Source: Cryobacterium sp. Y82 | GTDB taxonomy: Bacteria > Actinomycetota > Actinomycetes > Actinomycetales > Microbacteriaceae | Direction of reading: 5' to 3' | Assembly (NCBI RefSeq): GCF_002929495.1 | Contig: NZ_PJJJ01000026.1 | Span: forward strand, 75,778 to 139,777 | DNA length: 64,000 nt | Shown here: positions 52,050 through 60,028 of the stretch, piece after piece | How positions within the stretch are numbered: position 1 is the stretch's first letter | Layout of the letters: every line of letters starts with the position of its first letter | The notes under the pieces: generated by a model | The model's input: the letters and a program-made list of their open reading frames with translations, nothing else | The model's database searches: none | Told to the model about the DNA's origin: nothing | Made by a program: the position numbers and the translations under genes

Positions 52050-53036
52050 CTATTCACCCGGGTAGCGCAGGCCGATCCGGGTCCGAATCGCGTCGAGGGT
52101 GTGCATAATGGCGACCGATTCTTCGGCCGGCATGATGTCGCTCGAGAACCTGCCGGCCCGAATCAGGGCCTCGGCTTCGACTGCTTCGAAGTGCATCCCG
52201 CGGCCGGTGAACTCGGTCGACACAAACGTTTCGAGCACGGTGCCCACGTTGTCCAGTACCCGAAACCCGGTCGGTGCGTACCAGACGGCGTCGATGTCGA
52301 TGCGCCCCTCGGTGCCGACGATCGACGCTCTGGTGGGGCCGAGAGTGTCGCTCGCCGAGAAGGTCGTGGCGATCTGTCCGCCTTCATAACGAAAAATCGT
52401 CGCGACCTGAGCATCCGCTCCGGTGGCCTTGAACGAGGCACTGGCCAGGATAGTTTCGGGCGCCCCGAAGACGGCGTGCGCGAAATTCACCGGATAGACC
52501 CCTAGGTCGAGGAGTGCCCCGCCACCCAGGGCCAAGGAATTGATCCGGTGTTCCGGGTCGTCGGGAAGGTCCTGGGTATGGTCGGCGAGCAGGCTGCGCA
52601 CGTCGCCGAGCGTACCGGCTGCCAGAATCTCGCGGATGCGAACCATGTGCGGCAGAAACCGGGTCCACATGGCTTCGAGCACGAGCAAATTCTTGCTCGC
52701 GGCCAGGTCCACTATCTGACGGGCTTCCCGGGCGTTGAGCGCGATCGGCTTCTCGATCAGCACGTGTTTGCCGGCATTCAACGCGGCGGCAGCGTGTTCG
52801 GCATGAAACGGATGCGGCGTCGACACGTAGATGACGTCGACCTCGGGATCGTCGATTAGCGCTTCGTAGCTGGCATGTGCCGTGGGGATGCCAAATTCGG
52901 CGGCGAAGGCGTCCGCCGATGCCTGGCTGCGCGACCCGACGGCTTGCACTGTATGGCCGTTCTGTACCAGGTCACTCGTGAACAGGTGGGCGATGCCGCC
53001 CGTGGCCAGGATTCCCCAGCGAATCAAATCGGTCAT
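52050..53036 (-). CDS. Gfo/Idh/MocA family oxidoreductase
   Basis: A 328-aa NAD(P)-dependent enzyme. The Rossmann start is WGILATGGIAHLF, and the family hallmark is HVLIEKPIALNAREAR with the conserved Glu-Lys-Pro. The C-terminal alpha/beta domain begins near FLPHMVRI. Such proteins oxidise or reduce sugars, inositols or trans-dihydrodiols; the sequence has the compact form related to dimeric dihydrodiol dehydrogenases. Its ATG overlaps the stop of the DHA2 exporter gene. Confidence 0.9.
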   Translation of the reverse strand: MTDLIRWGILATGGIAHLFTSDLVQNGHTVQAVGSRSQASADAFAAEFGIPTAHASYEALIDDPEVDVIYVSTPHPFHAEHAAAALNAGKHVLIEKPIALNAREARQIVDLAASKNLLVLEAMWTRFLPHMVRIREILAAGTLGDVRSLLADHTQDLPDDPEHRINSLALGGGALLDLGVYPVNFAHAVFGAPETILASASFKATGADAQVATIFRYEGGQIATTFSASDTLGPTRASIVGTEGRIDIDAVWYAPTGFRVLDNVGTVLETFVSTEFTGRGMHFEAVEAEALIRAGRFSSDIMPAEESVAIMHTLDAIRTRIGLRYPGE

Positions 53037-54415
53037 GCCTGGAGTTTATCGGCTGGCACCGACACGGGGTTCTGAATGCCGATGCCTGAAATTATTCCGC
53101 CTCCGACCAGCAGAATTCCAGTGACGATAGCGGCGCGGTGGAACCCGTCTACGTCGAGCACCGGGCCCACGATAATGCTCGCCGCGGCGATGGCCACGAG
53201 TCCGGCGACCCGGGAGATCGCGTTATTGACCGCGGAGGCGATGCCCGCCCGGCCAGGTTCTATCGCGCCCAGAATTGCGGAGGTTAGCGGCGCGACCGTG
53301 ATCGTCAGGCCCAGGCCAAAGATGATGACGCCGGGCAAAACCTGGCTGGAATAGGCGACGCTGGCGTCGATGCGCAGCATGACGAAAAACCCAATACCGG
53401 CGATGATCGGCCCGACGCACATGAACAGGCGCGGGCCAAATCGGCCAGCCAGACGGCCGATGACAGTGGATAGGACGATGCTCAAAATACTTACTGGCAG
53501 CAGGGCCAACCCGGCGAGCGTCGCGCTGTACCCGCCGACCTGTTGCAGGAAGACAGCGAGCAGGAACGTGCCGAGCGACAGCGCGGCGTAGATCAGAGTC
53601 GTCGCGACGTTTCCCACCCAAAAGTTGCGCACCCGAAACAGGCTGAGCGGCATCATTGGTGCTTTTACGAGGTTCTCATGCCAGATAAACACCGCAAAAC
53701 TCAGCAGACCGACGATGAGCGGTACCAGAATGATCGGACTGCCCCAGCCGAAGTTGACCTGTTCGATCAGCGCGAAGACCGGCAGCGCCACGCCGAGCAC
53801 TCCAAGGACCGCTCCGATGACGTCGACGCGGGGCGCTACATCCCCTGCCCGGTCGCCCGGCAACCGCGCCAACAAAATCAGGGTGAGCGCGATCGGCACG
53901 ATGTTGATGGCGAACACCAGTCGCCACGACACCAGGTCGACCAGCAGACCACCGATGAGTGGACCGGCGATGAAGGCTGTGCTGGTCCAGGCAGTCCAGG
54001 TTCCGATCGCGCGGGCCTGTCCAGCACCTGAAAACGTGCTGAAGATGAGGGCGAGCGAGCTTGGCACCAGCAGCGCACCGGCAACGCCCTGGAGGGCACG
54101 TGAGCTGATTAGGAGGGGAGCGTTCGGAGCCACCGCACAGAGAACGGATGCGGCGGCGAAGCCCACCAGGCCCCATAACAACACCCGCTTGCGCCCGAAC
54201 GCGTCGGAGAGCGAACCGGCCAGCAGAATAATGCCGCCGAGAGTGATCAGGTAGGCGTCGACGACCCACTGCTGGGTTGAAATACCTCCGCCAAGTTCAC
54301 GGGTGATTGCGGGGAGGGCCACATTGATGACGGTGCCGTCGAGGAAGGCAATGAACGAGGCCAGCACCGCAACCACGAGAACGAGCCGTTGGGTATCGGG
54401 CGAGGAACGAGTCAT
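53033..54415 (-). CDS. MFS transporter, DHA2 (14-helix) family
   Basis: Encodes 460 aa with about 14 hydrophobic helices. The helix-one motif FIAFLDGTVINVALPAI and the loop GSLSDAFGRKRVLLWG are the DHA2 signatures of drug:H+ antiporters (EmrB/QacA type). The helix-four/five motif C region (AFIAGPLIGGLLVD) supports an exporter. ATG 54415 is preferred to an upstream GTG. It shares a short upstream region with the small ORF at 54474. No regulator is adjacent. Confidence 0.9.
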   Translation of the reverse strand: MTRSSPDTQRLVLVVAVLASFIAFLDGTVINVALPAITRELGGGISTQQWVVDAYLITLGGIILLAGSLSDAFGRKRVLLWGLVGFAAASVLCAVAPNAPLLISSRALQGVAGALLVPSSLALIFSTFSGAGQARAIGTWTAWTSTAFIAGPLIGGLLVDLVSWRLVFAINIVPIALTLILLARLPGDRAGDVAPRVDVIGAVLGVLGVALPVFALIEQVNFGWGSPIILVPLIVGLLSFAVFIWHENLVKAPMMPLSLFRVRNFWVGNVATTLIYAALSLGTFLLAVFLQQVGGYSATLAGLALLPVSILSIVLSTVIGRLAGRFGPRLFMCVGPIIAGIGFFVMLRIDASVAYSSQVLPGVIIFGLGLTITVAPLTSAILGAIEPGRAGIASAVNNAISRVAGLVAIAAASIIVGPVLDVDGFHRAAIVTGILLVGGGIISGIGIQNPVSVPADKLQA

Positions 54416-54473
54416 GACTTGAGTTAACCCCACGTGCCGCAACGGCGTGCAATTAATAGGTCAGACTAGACCA

Positions 54474-54743
54474 ATGATCACCCTGCAGCAGGATGCCGAT
54501 GGCTTCATCCGCATGAACCGGCACTTTCCCGACAACTCACTCATCAGCATTAGCTTCACCGAAGGGACCTCGGAAGAATTCAGCGGAACCCGGCTGAACG
54601 CCATCTTTGACGACGCCCTGGCCGAGTTTCGCGGGCAGAACCGTCTCGAGGGAGCAAAAGGTTTTTCCCGGGCGCCGGCGAAAACCGTGCAGCCCACGAA
54701 GAACATCACCGTCGTCAAGGTGCACCCCGGAATGGCCGTTTAA
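54474..54743 (+). CDS. Hypothetical protein, 89 aa
   Basis: A small, soluble, evenly charged protein with no signal or membrane segment. The middle (FSGTRLNAIFDDALAEFRGQ) looks like an amphipathic helix, and the C-terminus is TKNITVVKVHPGMAV. I do not recognise a family. It starts at ATG 54474, 58 bp from the divergent DHA2 gene. Its stop TAA shares TTAA with the arsA stop on the other strand. Normal codon use suggests a real gene. Confidence 0.6.
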   Translation: MITLQQDADGFIRMNRHFPDNSLISISFTEGTSEEFSGTRLNAIFDDALAEFRGQNRLEGAKGFSRAPAKTVQPTKNITVVKVHPGMAV

Positions 54744-56491
54744 CCGCGACTGGGCGCCGTCAGCGCGGTCAGCCGGTCAACGCCGATCGGTTCATCGGCC
54801 AATAACGGCACGATCGCGACCCGATCGGCACGGTCGGACACCCTGTCGATCTGGGCGACTTCGTTGGCTGCGCGCGCCTGCAAAAACGGCGTCTCGGGGC
54901 GCGCTGCGGCAATGGAGTTGTTGACTATCCAGCCCCACGGCTGGATTCCGGCTCGCTGGAGATCGTGCTGAAGCTCCTCGGCTTCGAGCACCGGCGTCGT
55001 CTCGGCCAGGGTGACGAGCAGCACCTTGGTCAGCTCCGGATCCTGCAGCCGCATCAGCGGGGTCACGAACGACATGCTCTCTCCTATTTGGCGGGCAATT
55101 TCACGATGGTACGACCCGGTGGCATCGAGCAACAGCAGGGTGTGGCCGGTCGGAGCGGTATCAACGACAACGAATTCGTGACGCGATTCGTGCACGGCCC
55201 TGGAGAATTGCCGGAATACCGCGACTTCATCGGTGCACGGCGAGAGCAGGTCTTCGGCGAGTGCGGCCCGGCCGTCGGCGTCGAGATTCCTGCCCTTGGT
55301 TGTCATGACGTGATTCCGATACTCCCGAATCGCCTCCTGGGGATCGATGCGCGAGACGCGCAGCCCCGGCAGGGTTCCGTGCAGCGTTTCAACTAGGTGG
55401 GCCGCCGGGTCCGTCGTGGTCAGGTGCACAGCATGGCCGCGCTGGGCGAGAGAAACGGCGATTGCTGCAGCGATCGTGGTTTTGCCGACGCCACCTTTTC
55501 CCATGCACAAAATCAGGCCGTGCCCGGCCTGTTCCAGTTCGTCGACGAACTGGCCGAGCGGGGCATCGGGTACTTCGGCCACGGCCTGCGATTCTGCCGC
55601 GCCGTTGCCACCTGCGCGAAACAGGGAACGCAGCGCGTCGACACCCACCATGTTGCCTGCCTTGAGTTCGAGAGTGTCCAGCGGCAGGGTGGCCAACGAC
55701 GCTGGCAAACCGTTCAGCGCCGCTCGCTCGCGGCTGCGAATCGCCAGTGCCATCGGCTGTGTTCCCGCCGCTTTGGGGAGCACACCGTTGATCACGACAT
55801 AGCCGCCGCGAATACCGATCTGTGCCAGCTCACCGTGGGTGCGATCGATCTCGCTCAAAGCGGATGCCTGCGCGCGCGCCACGAGCACCAGCCGCGTGCG
55901 CGCGCGGTCGGCCAGCGCTGCGACCGCAGCGGCGTACACCTTCTTGTGCTTCTCCAGCCCGGACAGCGGGCCGAGGCACGACGGATCGCCCTTGCCCGAG
56001 TCGAGGAACTCGGTCCAGGAACCGGGCAACTGCAGCAGACGAATGGTGTGGCCGGTCGGCGCCGTGTCAAACACAATGTGGTCGTAGGTCGCCAGCAGGC
56101 TGTCATCGGTCAGCAGGTTCGTGAACTCGTCGAATGAAGCAACCTCGGTAGTGCACGAACCGGACAAGCCCTCAGCGATGCTCGCGAGCTCACGCTCCGG
56201 CAGGAGCCCCCGAACCGGGGCGATGATGCGTTCGCGATAGGCATCCGCGGCCTGTTCCGGGTCAATTTCAAGGGCATTGAGACCGGCAATTGCGTCAATC
56301 GCAGTGACCGTGTTGCCAATCGTGAGACCGAAGACCTGTCCGATGTTGGAGGCCGGGTCGGTGCTCACCAGCAACACGCGGCGGCCGCGGGTAGCAAGTT
56401 CAATGGCCGAGGCGCAGGCAACGGATGTTTTGCCAACGCCGCCTTTGCCGGTGAAAAACAGAAAGCGAGGCGGGTCCTTGAGAAACTTCAT
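54740..56491 (-). CDS. arsA: Arsenical pump-driving ATPase
   Basis: A 583-aa protein with two homologous halves. P-loops are TGKGGVGKTS (residues 14-23) and MGKGGVGKTT (about 334-343), each followed by the switch motif DTAPTGHT. Signal-transduction DTAPTGH segments occur in both halves, and Cys residues for As(III) binding lie near GSCTTEV and SPCTDEV. ArsA normally energises the ArsB channel; neither arsB nor acr3 is in this window. It is 4 nt downstream of arsD, its metallochaperone. Confidence 0.95.
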   Translation of the reverse strand: MKFLKDPPRFLFFTGKGGVGKTSVACASAIELATRGRRVLLVSTDPASNIGQVFGLTIGNTVTAIDAIAGLNALEIDPEQAADAYRERIIAPVRGLLPERELASIAEGLSGSCTTEVASFDEFTNLLTDDSLLATYDHIVFDTAPTGHTIRLLQLPGSWTEFLDSGKGDPSCLGPLSGLEKHKKVYAAAVAALADRARTRLVLVARAQASALSEIDRTHGELAQIGIRGGYVVINGVLPKAAGTQPMALAIRSRERAALNGLPASLATLPLDTLELKAGNMVGVDALRSLFRAGGNGAAESQAVAEVPDAPLGQFVDELEQAGHGLILCMGKGGVGKTTIAAAIAVSLAQRGHAVHLTTTDPAAHLVETLHGTLPGLRVSRIDPQEAIREYRNHVMTTKGRNLDADGRAALAEDLLSPCTDEVAVFRQFSRAVHESRHEFVVVDTAPTGHTLLLLDATGSYHREIARQIGESMSFVTPLMRLQDPELTKVLLVTLAETTPVLEAEELQHDLQRAGIQPWGWIVNNSIAAARPETPFLQARAANEVAQIDRVSDRADRVAIVPLLADEPIGVDRLTALTAPSRG

Positions 56492-56495
56492 GGTG

Positions 56496-56888
56496 CTAGC
56501 AGCAGCCGGTGGCGCCGCAGCATCCGCTTTCAGATTTCTCGGTCAGGCCGAGCTGGAGTCGCTGGGCTGGCTCGCTCGTGACGGGAGCGAGGCCGGCGAA
56601 GGCGAGCAGCTGGGTTTTCGAGGGGTAGGTGCCGGTCGCAACGGTGACGCCGTCGACGACGGTGAGCGGCAGGCCGGTCGAACCGACGACGTGCATGAAG
56701 GCGCGCACGGTCTCATCCGTGGTGAAGGCTAGGGGGTCGGTGGCCAGGTTATGGCGCTGGATGTCAGCACCAAGGTCCTGCAGACTGCGCACGGTCGCCG
56801 TTACCTCGACCAGGGACTGGTCGACGTCGACGCCGCAGACTCCGGTGTCGCAGCACAGTGCCGGTTCGTAGATTCGGATGGCAGCCAT
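56496..56888 (-). CDS. arsD: Arsenite metallochaperone ArsD
   Basis: Encodes 130 aa with a thioredoxin-like fold. The metal site Cys12, Cys13 and Cys18 (ALCCDTGVC) is complete, and the C-terminal pairs Cys123-Cys124 and Cys129-Cys130 are also present. ArsD hands As(III) or Sb(III) to ArsA. GGGAG 7 nt before ATG 56888 fixes the start. It is the first gene of arsD-arsA and divergent from arsM. Confidence 0.95.
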   Translation of the reverse strand: MAAIRIYEPALCCDTGVCGVDVDQSLVEVTATVRSLQDLGADIQRHNLATDPLAFTTDETVRAFMHVVGSTGLPLTVVDGVTVATGTYPSKTQLLAFAGLAPVTSEPAQRLQLGLTEKSESGCCGATGCC

Positions 56889-56925
56889 GTCGATCTCCCT
56901 CAAAAGTTCAGTCTTCATTCGCTAT

Positions 56926-56941
56926 ATCGATAAGTATCAAT
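56926..56941. promoter_or_regulatory. ArsR-type operator between arsD and arsM
   Basis: ATCGAT-AAGT-ATCAAT (56926-56941) is a near-perfect inverted repeat with 6-bp arms. It resembles the ATCAA-type boxes of ArsR/SmtB repressors and lies in the 95-bp divergent promoter region. No arsR gene is in the window, so the repressor would be encoded elsewhere. Confidence 0.5.
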
Positions 56942-56983
56942 GTAGCAGTAGGCTGGGGCCGCACCTACCGAAAGGATCAATTC

Positions 56984-57736
56984 ATGACCGAGAAATCTGA
57001 GATCACGGAGCTTGTTCGCGAGCGTTATGCGACGGCCGCACTGCAATTGAACGACGCCCCAAGTACATCGTGCTGCGTGCCGACCGATTTGGGCAACGGC
57101 GACGTGTTCGGCTCCGCGCTGTATACCGGCAACGAAAATTTAGAGATCCCCGAGGAAGCGTTTCTGGCCAGCCTGGGCTGCGGCAACCCGACGGCCGTCG
57201 CCGACCTGCACCCGGGCGAAACGGTGCTCGATCTCGGCTCTGGCGGCGGCATCGACGTGCTGCTCTCCGCCCGCCGGGTGGGTCCGACCGGCTTTGCCTA
57301 CGGGCTCGACATGACCGATGAAATGCTCGCACTCGCCCGGGCCAATGCGGCCAAGGCCGACGCCACCAACGTCGAGTTCATCAAAGGGCAGATGGAAGCC
57401 ATCCCCCTGGCCGACGACAGCATCGACGTCATCATCTCTAACTGCGTGATCAACCTGTCCGTTGACAAGAATGCGGTCATCTCCGAGATGTTCCGGGTCT
57501 TGAAGCCTGGCGGGCGCCTCGGAATCTCCGACGTGGTGGCCGAAAACCACCTGAGCGCAGAGGACCGCATCGAGCGCGGCAGTTACACCGGTTGTATCGC
57601 CGGGGCCCTTTCGAACCGGGAGTACCTCGACGCGCTCGTCGCAGCAGGATTTGTCAATTCGACTGTGGCGTATACCCACGAAGTCGCCCCTGAAATGCAC
57701 GGGAGCATCGTCAAGGCCGTCAAACCCAGCGTTTAG
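56984..57736 (+). CDS. arsM: Arsenite methyltransferase
   Basis: A 250-aa SAM-dependent methyltransferase. The SAM loop is [11 protein letters not shown] (about residues 82-92), and [12 protein letters not shown] is the post-I acidic segment. Arsenic-binding Cys66 (LGCGNP), Cys154 (SNCVINL) and Cys204 (YTGCIAG), plus a Cys30-Cys31 pair, are present, as in ArsM. It converts As(III) to methylated, partly volatile forms. AAAGGA lies 7 nt before ATG 56984. It is divergent from arsDA over a shared operator. Confidence 0.94.
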   Translation: MTEKSEITELVRERYATAALQLNDAPSTSCCVPTDLGNGDVFGSALYTGNENLEIPEEAFLASLGCGNPTAVADLHPGETVLDLGSGGGIDVLLSARRVGPTGFAYGLDMTDEMLALARANAAKADATNVEFIKGQMEAIPLADDSIDVIISNCVINLSVDKNAVISEMFRVLKPGGRLGISDVVAENHLSAEDRIERGSYTGCIAGALSNREYLDALVAAGFVNSTVAYTHEVAPEMHGSIVKAVKPSV

Positions 57737-57892
57737 TCTCGAACGCTGTCTTTCGCGGAGCAGCCGGTCACAATCGCACCCCACAAGAAGCAATCCTGAC
57801 GGCATTCAGGATTCGCCGATGGCCGTGCGGTATTCTGCGAGGGAAGACATTTGGCAGCTCGGTCTTGGGCTGCGGGTAAAGAAGTAGGTGAA

Positions 57893-58351
57893 ATGACGCT
57901 GGATCGTGCGGTGCGACGATTGGTCGCACCCGTCTCTGTGTCGCCTTTCGTCTCCTTGCTCGCTCTGGCCGCACTGCTTTTTGCAGTCTTTGCCATCCAT
58001 TCCGAGGCTACCGGGCATGCCATGCACACGCTGGTCCCTGCTTCATCGCCCGTTGCTGCTTCAGCGATTATTGTTGAGCACCACACTCCGGTGACGGGCA
58101 TGGCTGCAGTCATGGCTGCTCCCGTCATTGCGGCAATCTCGTCCGGAAACCGCGGCGGGATGCTTGATTGTGCTCTGCTGGCCATGACGTGCGTTTTGCT
58201 CCTCACTCTCGTCGTCATGGTATTCCTGACTCGACCGCCGACCCGCTATCGACGCCTGCTCGATAGCGGCATGGTTCCAAACTCATGGCGCACCACCGCC
58301 CAACCGAGTCAGCGGCCCAGCCTCACCCTGCTGTCCATCTGTCGCGTTTAG
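57893..58351 (+). CDS. Small membrane protein, DUF6153-like
   Basis: Encodes 152 aa. A first hydrophobic helix (SLLALAALLFAVFAIHSEA) is followed by a His-rich periplasmic-like stretch (GHAMH, VEHHTP) and a second helix (DCALLAMTCVLLLTLVVMVF). This plan matches DUF6153 proteins, often found beside DUF305 and copper-handling genes in actinobacteria. Family membership is tentative. Possible metal ligands are Met, His and Cys. ATG 57893 is preceded by TAGGTGA. It is the first of four same-strand envelope genes. Confidence 0.6.
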   Translation: MTLDRAVRRLVAPVSVSPFVSLLALAALLFAVFAIHSEATGHAMHTLVPASSPVAASAIIVEHHTPVTGMAAVMAAPVIAAISSGNRGGMLDCALLAMTCVLLLTLVVMVFLTRPPTRYRRLLDSGMVPNSWRTTAQPSQRPSLTLLSICRV

Positions 58352-58445
58352 ACCGAGATGCAGTTCCGAGCCAGCACCTGGCCTCGGGACTTTGCCGCGC
58401 CCGCGGCCACCCGGTTTCTACTGCTAAACGACGAATGGATGAACG

Positions 58446-59039
58446 ATGCTCAAATCACGAACCTTCTTGTACGCTGCTGTGACCCTGGCGGCAGCTCTCA
58501 CCCTCACCTCATGTGCTGGCGGCAGCCCCGCCGCAGATCCAGCGAGCCCCTCTGCCAGCCAAAGCACAGTGGCGTTCAATTCTGCCGACGTGACTTTTGC
58601 ACAGATGATGATCCCCCACCACGAACAGGCTGTTCAAATGAGCGATGACCTACTCGCCAAAGACGGCCTCGATCAAAGCGTGATCGACCTCGCCACCGAG
58701 ATCAAGGCTGCCCAGGAACCGGAGATCACGCAGCTGAAAGACTGGTTGACGGCATGGGGCGAAGATGAGAACAGCATGTCGGGCATGGGCGGCATGGGCG
58801 GCGGCTCTGACGGCATGATGTCCGACGACGACATGATGGCGCTGCAGGACGCCGCGGGAGCGGAGGCCAGCATCCTGTTCCTGGAACAGATGACTGCGCA
58901 CCACGAGGGCGCCGTCGCGATGGCGCAGCTCGAAATTGATGATGGTGAGAATGCGGATGCGCAGGCGATGGCTGCCAACATCGTCAAGACGCAGACGGCT
59001 GAAATCGCCGTCATGACCGAGCTTCTCACCGTGCTCTAG
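58446..59039 (+). CDS. DUF305 domain-containing lipoprotein
   Basis: Encodes 197 aa. The signal peptide ends in a lipobox LTSC with Cys23 as the lipidation site. The DUF305 (ferritin-like four-helix) domain shows the paired motifs FAQMMIPHHEQAV and FLEQMTAHHEGAV, whose His and Met residues can bind copper or other metals. A Met/Gly/Asp-rich linker (SMSGMGGMGGGSDGMMSDDD) lies between the halves. It probably sits on the outer face of the membrane. It lies 94 nt after the DUF6153-like gene. Confidence 0.9.
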   Translation: MLKSRTFLYAAVTLAAALTLTSCAGGSPAADPASPSASQSTVAFNSADVTFAQMMIPHHEQAVQMSDDLLAKDGLDQSVIDLATEIKAAQEPEITQLKDWLTAWGEDENSMSGMGGMGGGSDGMMSDDDMMALQDAAGAEASILFLEQMTAHHEGAVAMAQLEIDDGENADAQAMAANIVKTQTAEIAVMTELLTVL

Positions 59040-59124
59040 AGCGGCACATTCGGGGCGGGTTCTCTGGAAGGCCCGCACCGGAACACCACACTTCTTTTTC
59101 TGAATCACCTGCAAGGACATCTTC

Positions 59125-59184
59125 ATGTATCGCCATCAATTTATTCACCTGATGCGTATTACCGGGGCGGTGCTCCGTGGATAA
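59125..59184 (+). CDS. Possible 19-aa leader peptide overlapping the M23 gene
   Basis: AAGGA precedes ATG 59125 at good spacing. The short frame (MYRHQFIHLMRITGAVLRG) ends at TAA 59182-59184, just inside the start of the M23 peptidase gene (GTG 59177). The M23 start has no ribosome binding site of its own, so translational coupling is plausible. It might also be the true N-terminus of the peptidase separated by a frameshift. Confidence 0.4.
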   Translation: MYRHQFIHLMRITGAVLRG

Positions 59185-60028
59185 CACCGGCCACGTCGCC
59201 ACGGCGCCGCATATCTCCGGTGCGGTTCCACAAATGTCACGCCGCGATATGCGCGCAATGGAGAGCATGGTGCGTGCGGGTCGATCCGGCTCACCGAAAA
59301 CTGTGCCACCGGCTAACGTTGCCGCCCGGCCCATCCCGCTGCGCCAGCGTGCTGCCGCTGCCAGTGCCATGGTCATGATCGCGCTATTTGCGATCGGCGC
59401 ATCCCTACCTGCACTCGCGGTCAACCCGGAACCACCGCAGACCGCAGCCGCGAGCGCTGAGGAGACGGCCGATCTCCAAAGCGTCACTGCCGCGGGTACA
59501 ACATCTGTTCCCTTTAAACGTGGCGGTTACACCATCACGGAAGCGCCTGAACCTGCCTCGTATACCGAGGCTGCCAGCAACGGGGAATACGCCAGCCTGA
59601 GTCCGGGCCAGCTCAGCGATCAAGGCTGGGCCTTACCGGTTCTGGGCCGAATATCGAGCCCGTTCGGTTCTCGCCCGAACAAGCCAGTTGATGGTGTGGG
59701 CGACTTTCACAACGGCACCGATATTGCCGCTCCCTGCGGTCAGCCCGTCTTCGCGGCTTCCGGAGGAAAAGTTGTCGACTCGGGCTATCAGGGCTCCTAT
59801 GGCAACTGGGTTCTCATTGACCACGGCAACGGCATTGAGACGGGTTATGCCCACAACAGCCAGCTCCTCGTTGACTCCGGGCAGCTTGTTGTAGCCGGTG
59901 AAATTATTGCCATAGTGGGGTCAACGGGTGCGTCAAGCGGCTGCCACGTGCACTTTGAAACTCGCGTCGACGGGGAAGGCATCAACGCCGAATCATTCAT
60001 GGGCGTCAGAGGAGTCACTCTTGGTTAA
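59177..60028 (+). CDS. M23 family metallopeptidase
   Basis: Encodes 283 aa. A positively charged N-terminus and one hydrophobic helix (MVMIALFAIGASLPALAV, about residues 65-82) act as a signal anchor. The LytM domain is C-terminal: HNGTDIAAPCGQPVFA carries the His-x3-Asp zinc ligands and SGCHVHFETRVDG the His-x-His ligand. It should cleave peptidoglycan cross-bridges or regulate other lytic enzymes outside the membrane. GTG 59177 is uncertain; ATG 59234 is an alternative. Its stop overlaps the start of the next gene. Confidence 0.88.
   Translation: MDNTGHVATAPHISGAVPQMSRRDMRAMESMVRAGRSGSPKTVPPANVAARPIPLRQRAAAASAMVMIALFAIGASLPALAVNPEPPQTAAASAEETADLQSVTAAGTTSVPFKRGGYTITEAPEPASYTEAASNGEYASLSPGQLSDQGWALPVLGRISSPFGSRPNKPVDGVGDFHNGTDIAAPCGQPVFAASGGKVVDSGYQGSYGNWVLIDHGNGIETGYAHNSQLLVDSGQLVVAGEIIAIVGSTGASSGCHVHFETRVDGEGINAESFMGVRGVTLG

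Noticed and set aside
51112..52065. A 317-codon plus-strand frame opposite the PBP4-type gene
   Set aside because: Gly/Arg-rich shadow of dacB with no recognisable domain; the minus-strand gene has intact SxxK, SxN and KTG motifs.
54459..54473. GGTCAGACTAGACC as an operator between the DHA2 exporter and the small ORF
   Set aside because: Only the 4-bp ends are symmetrical; this is too weak to list as a site.
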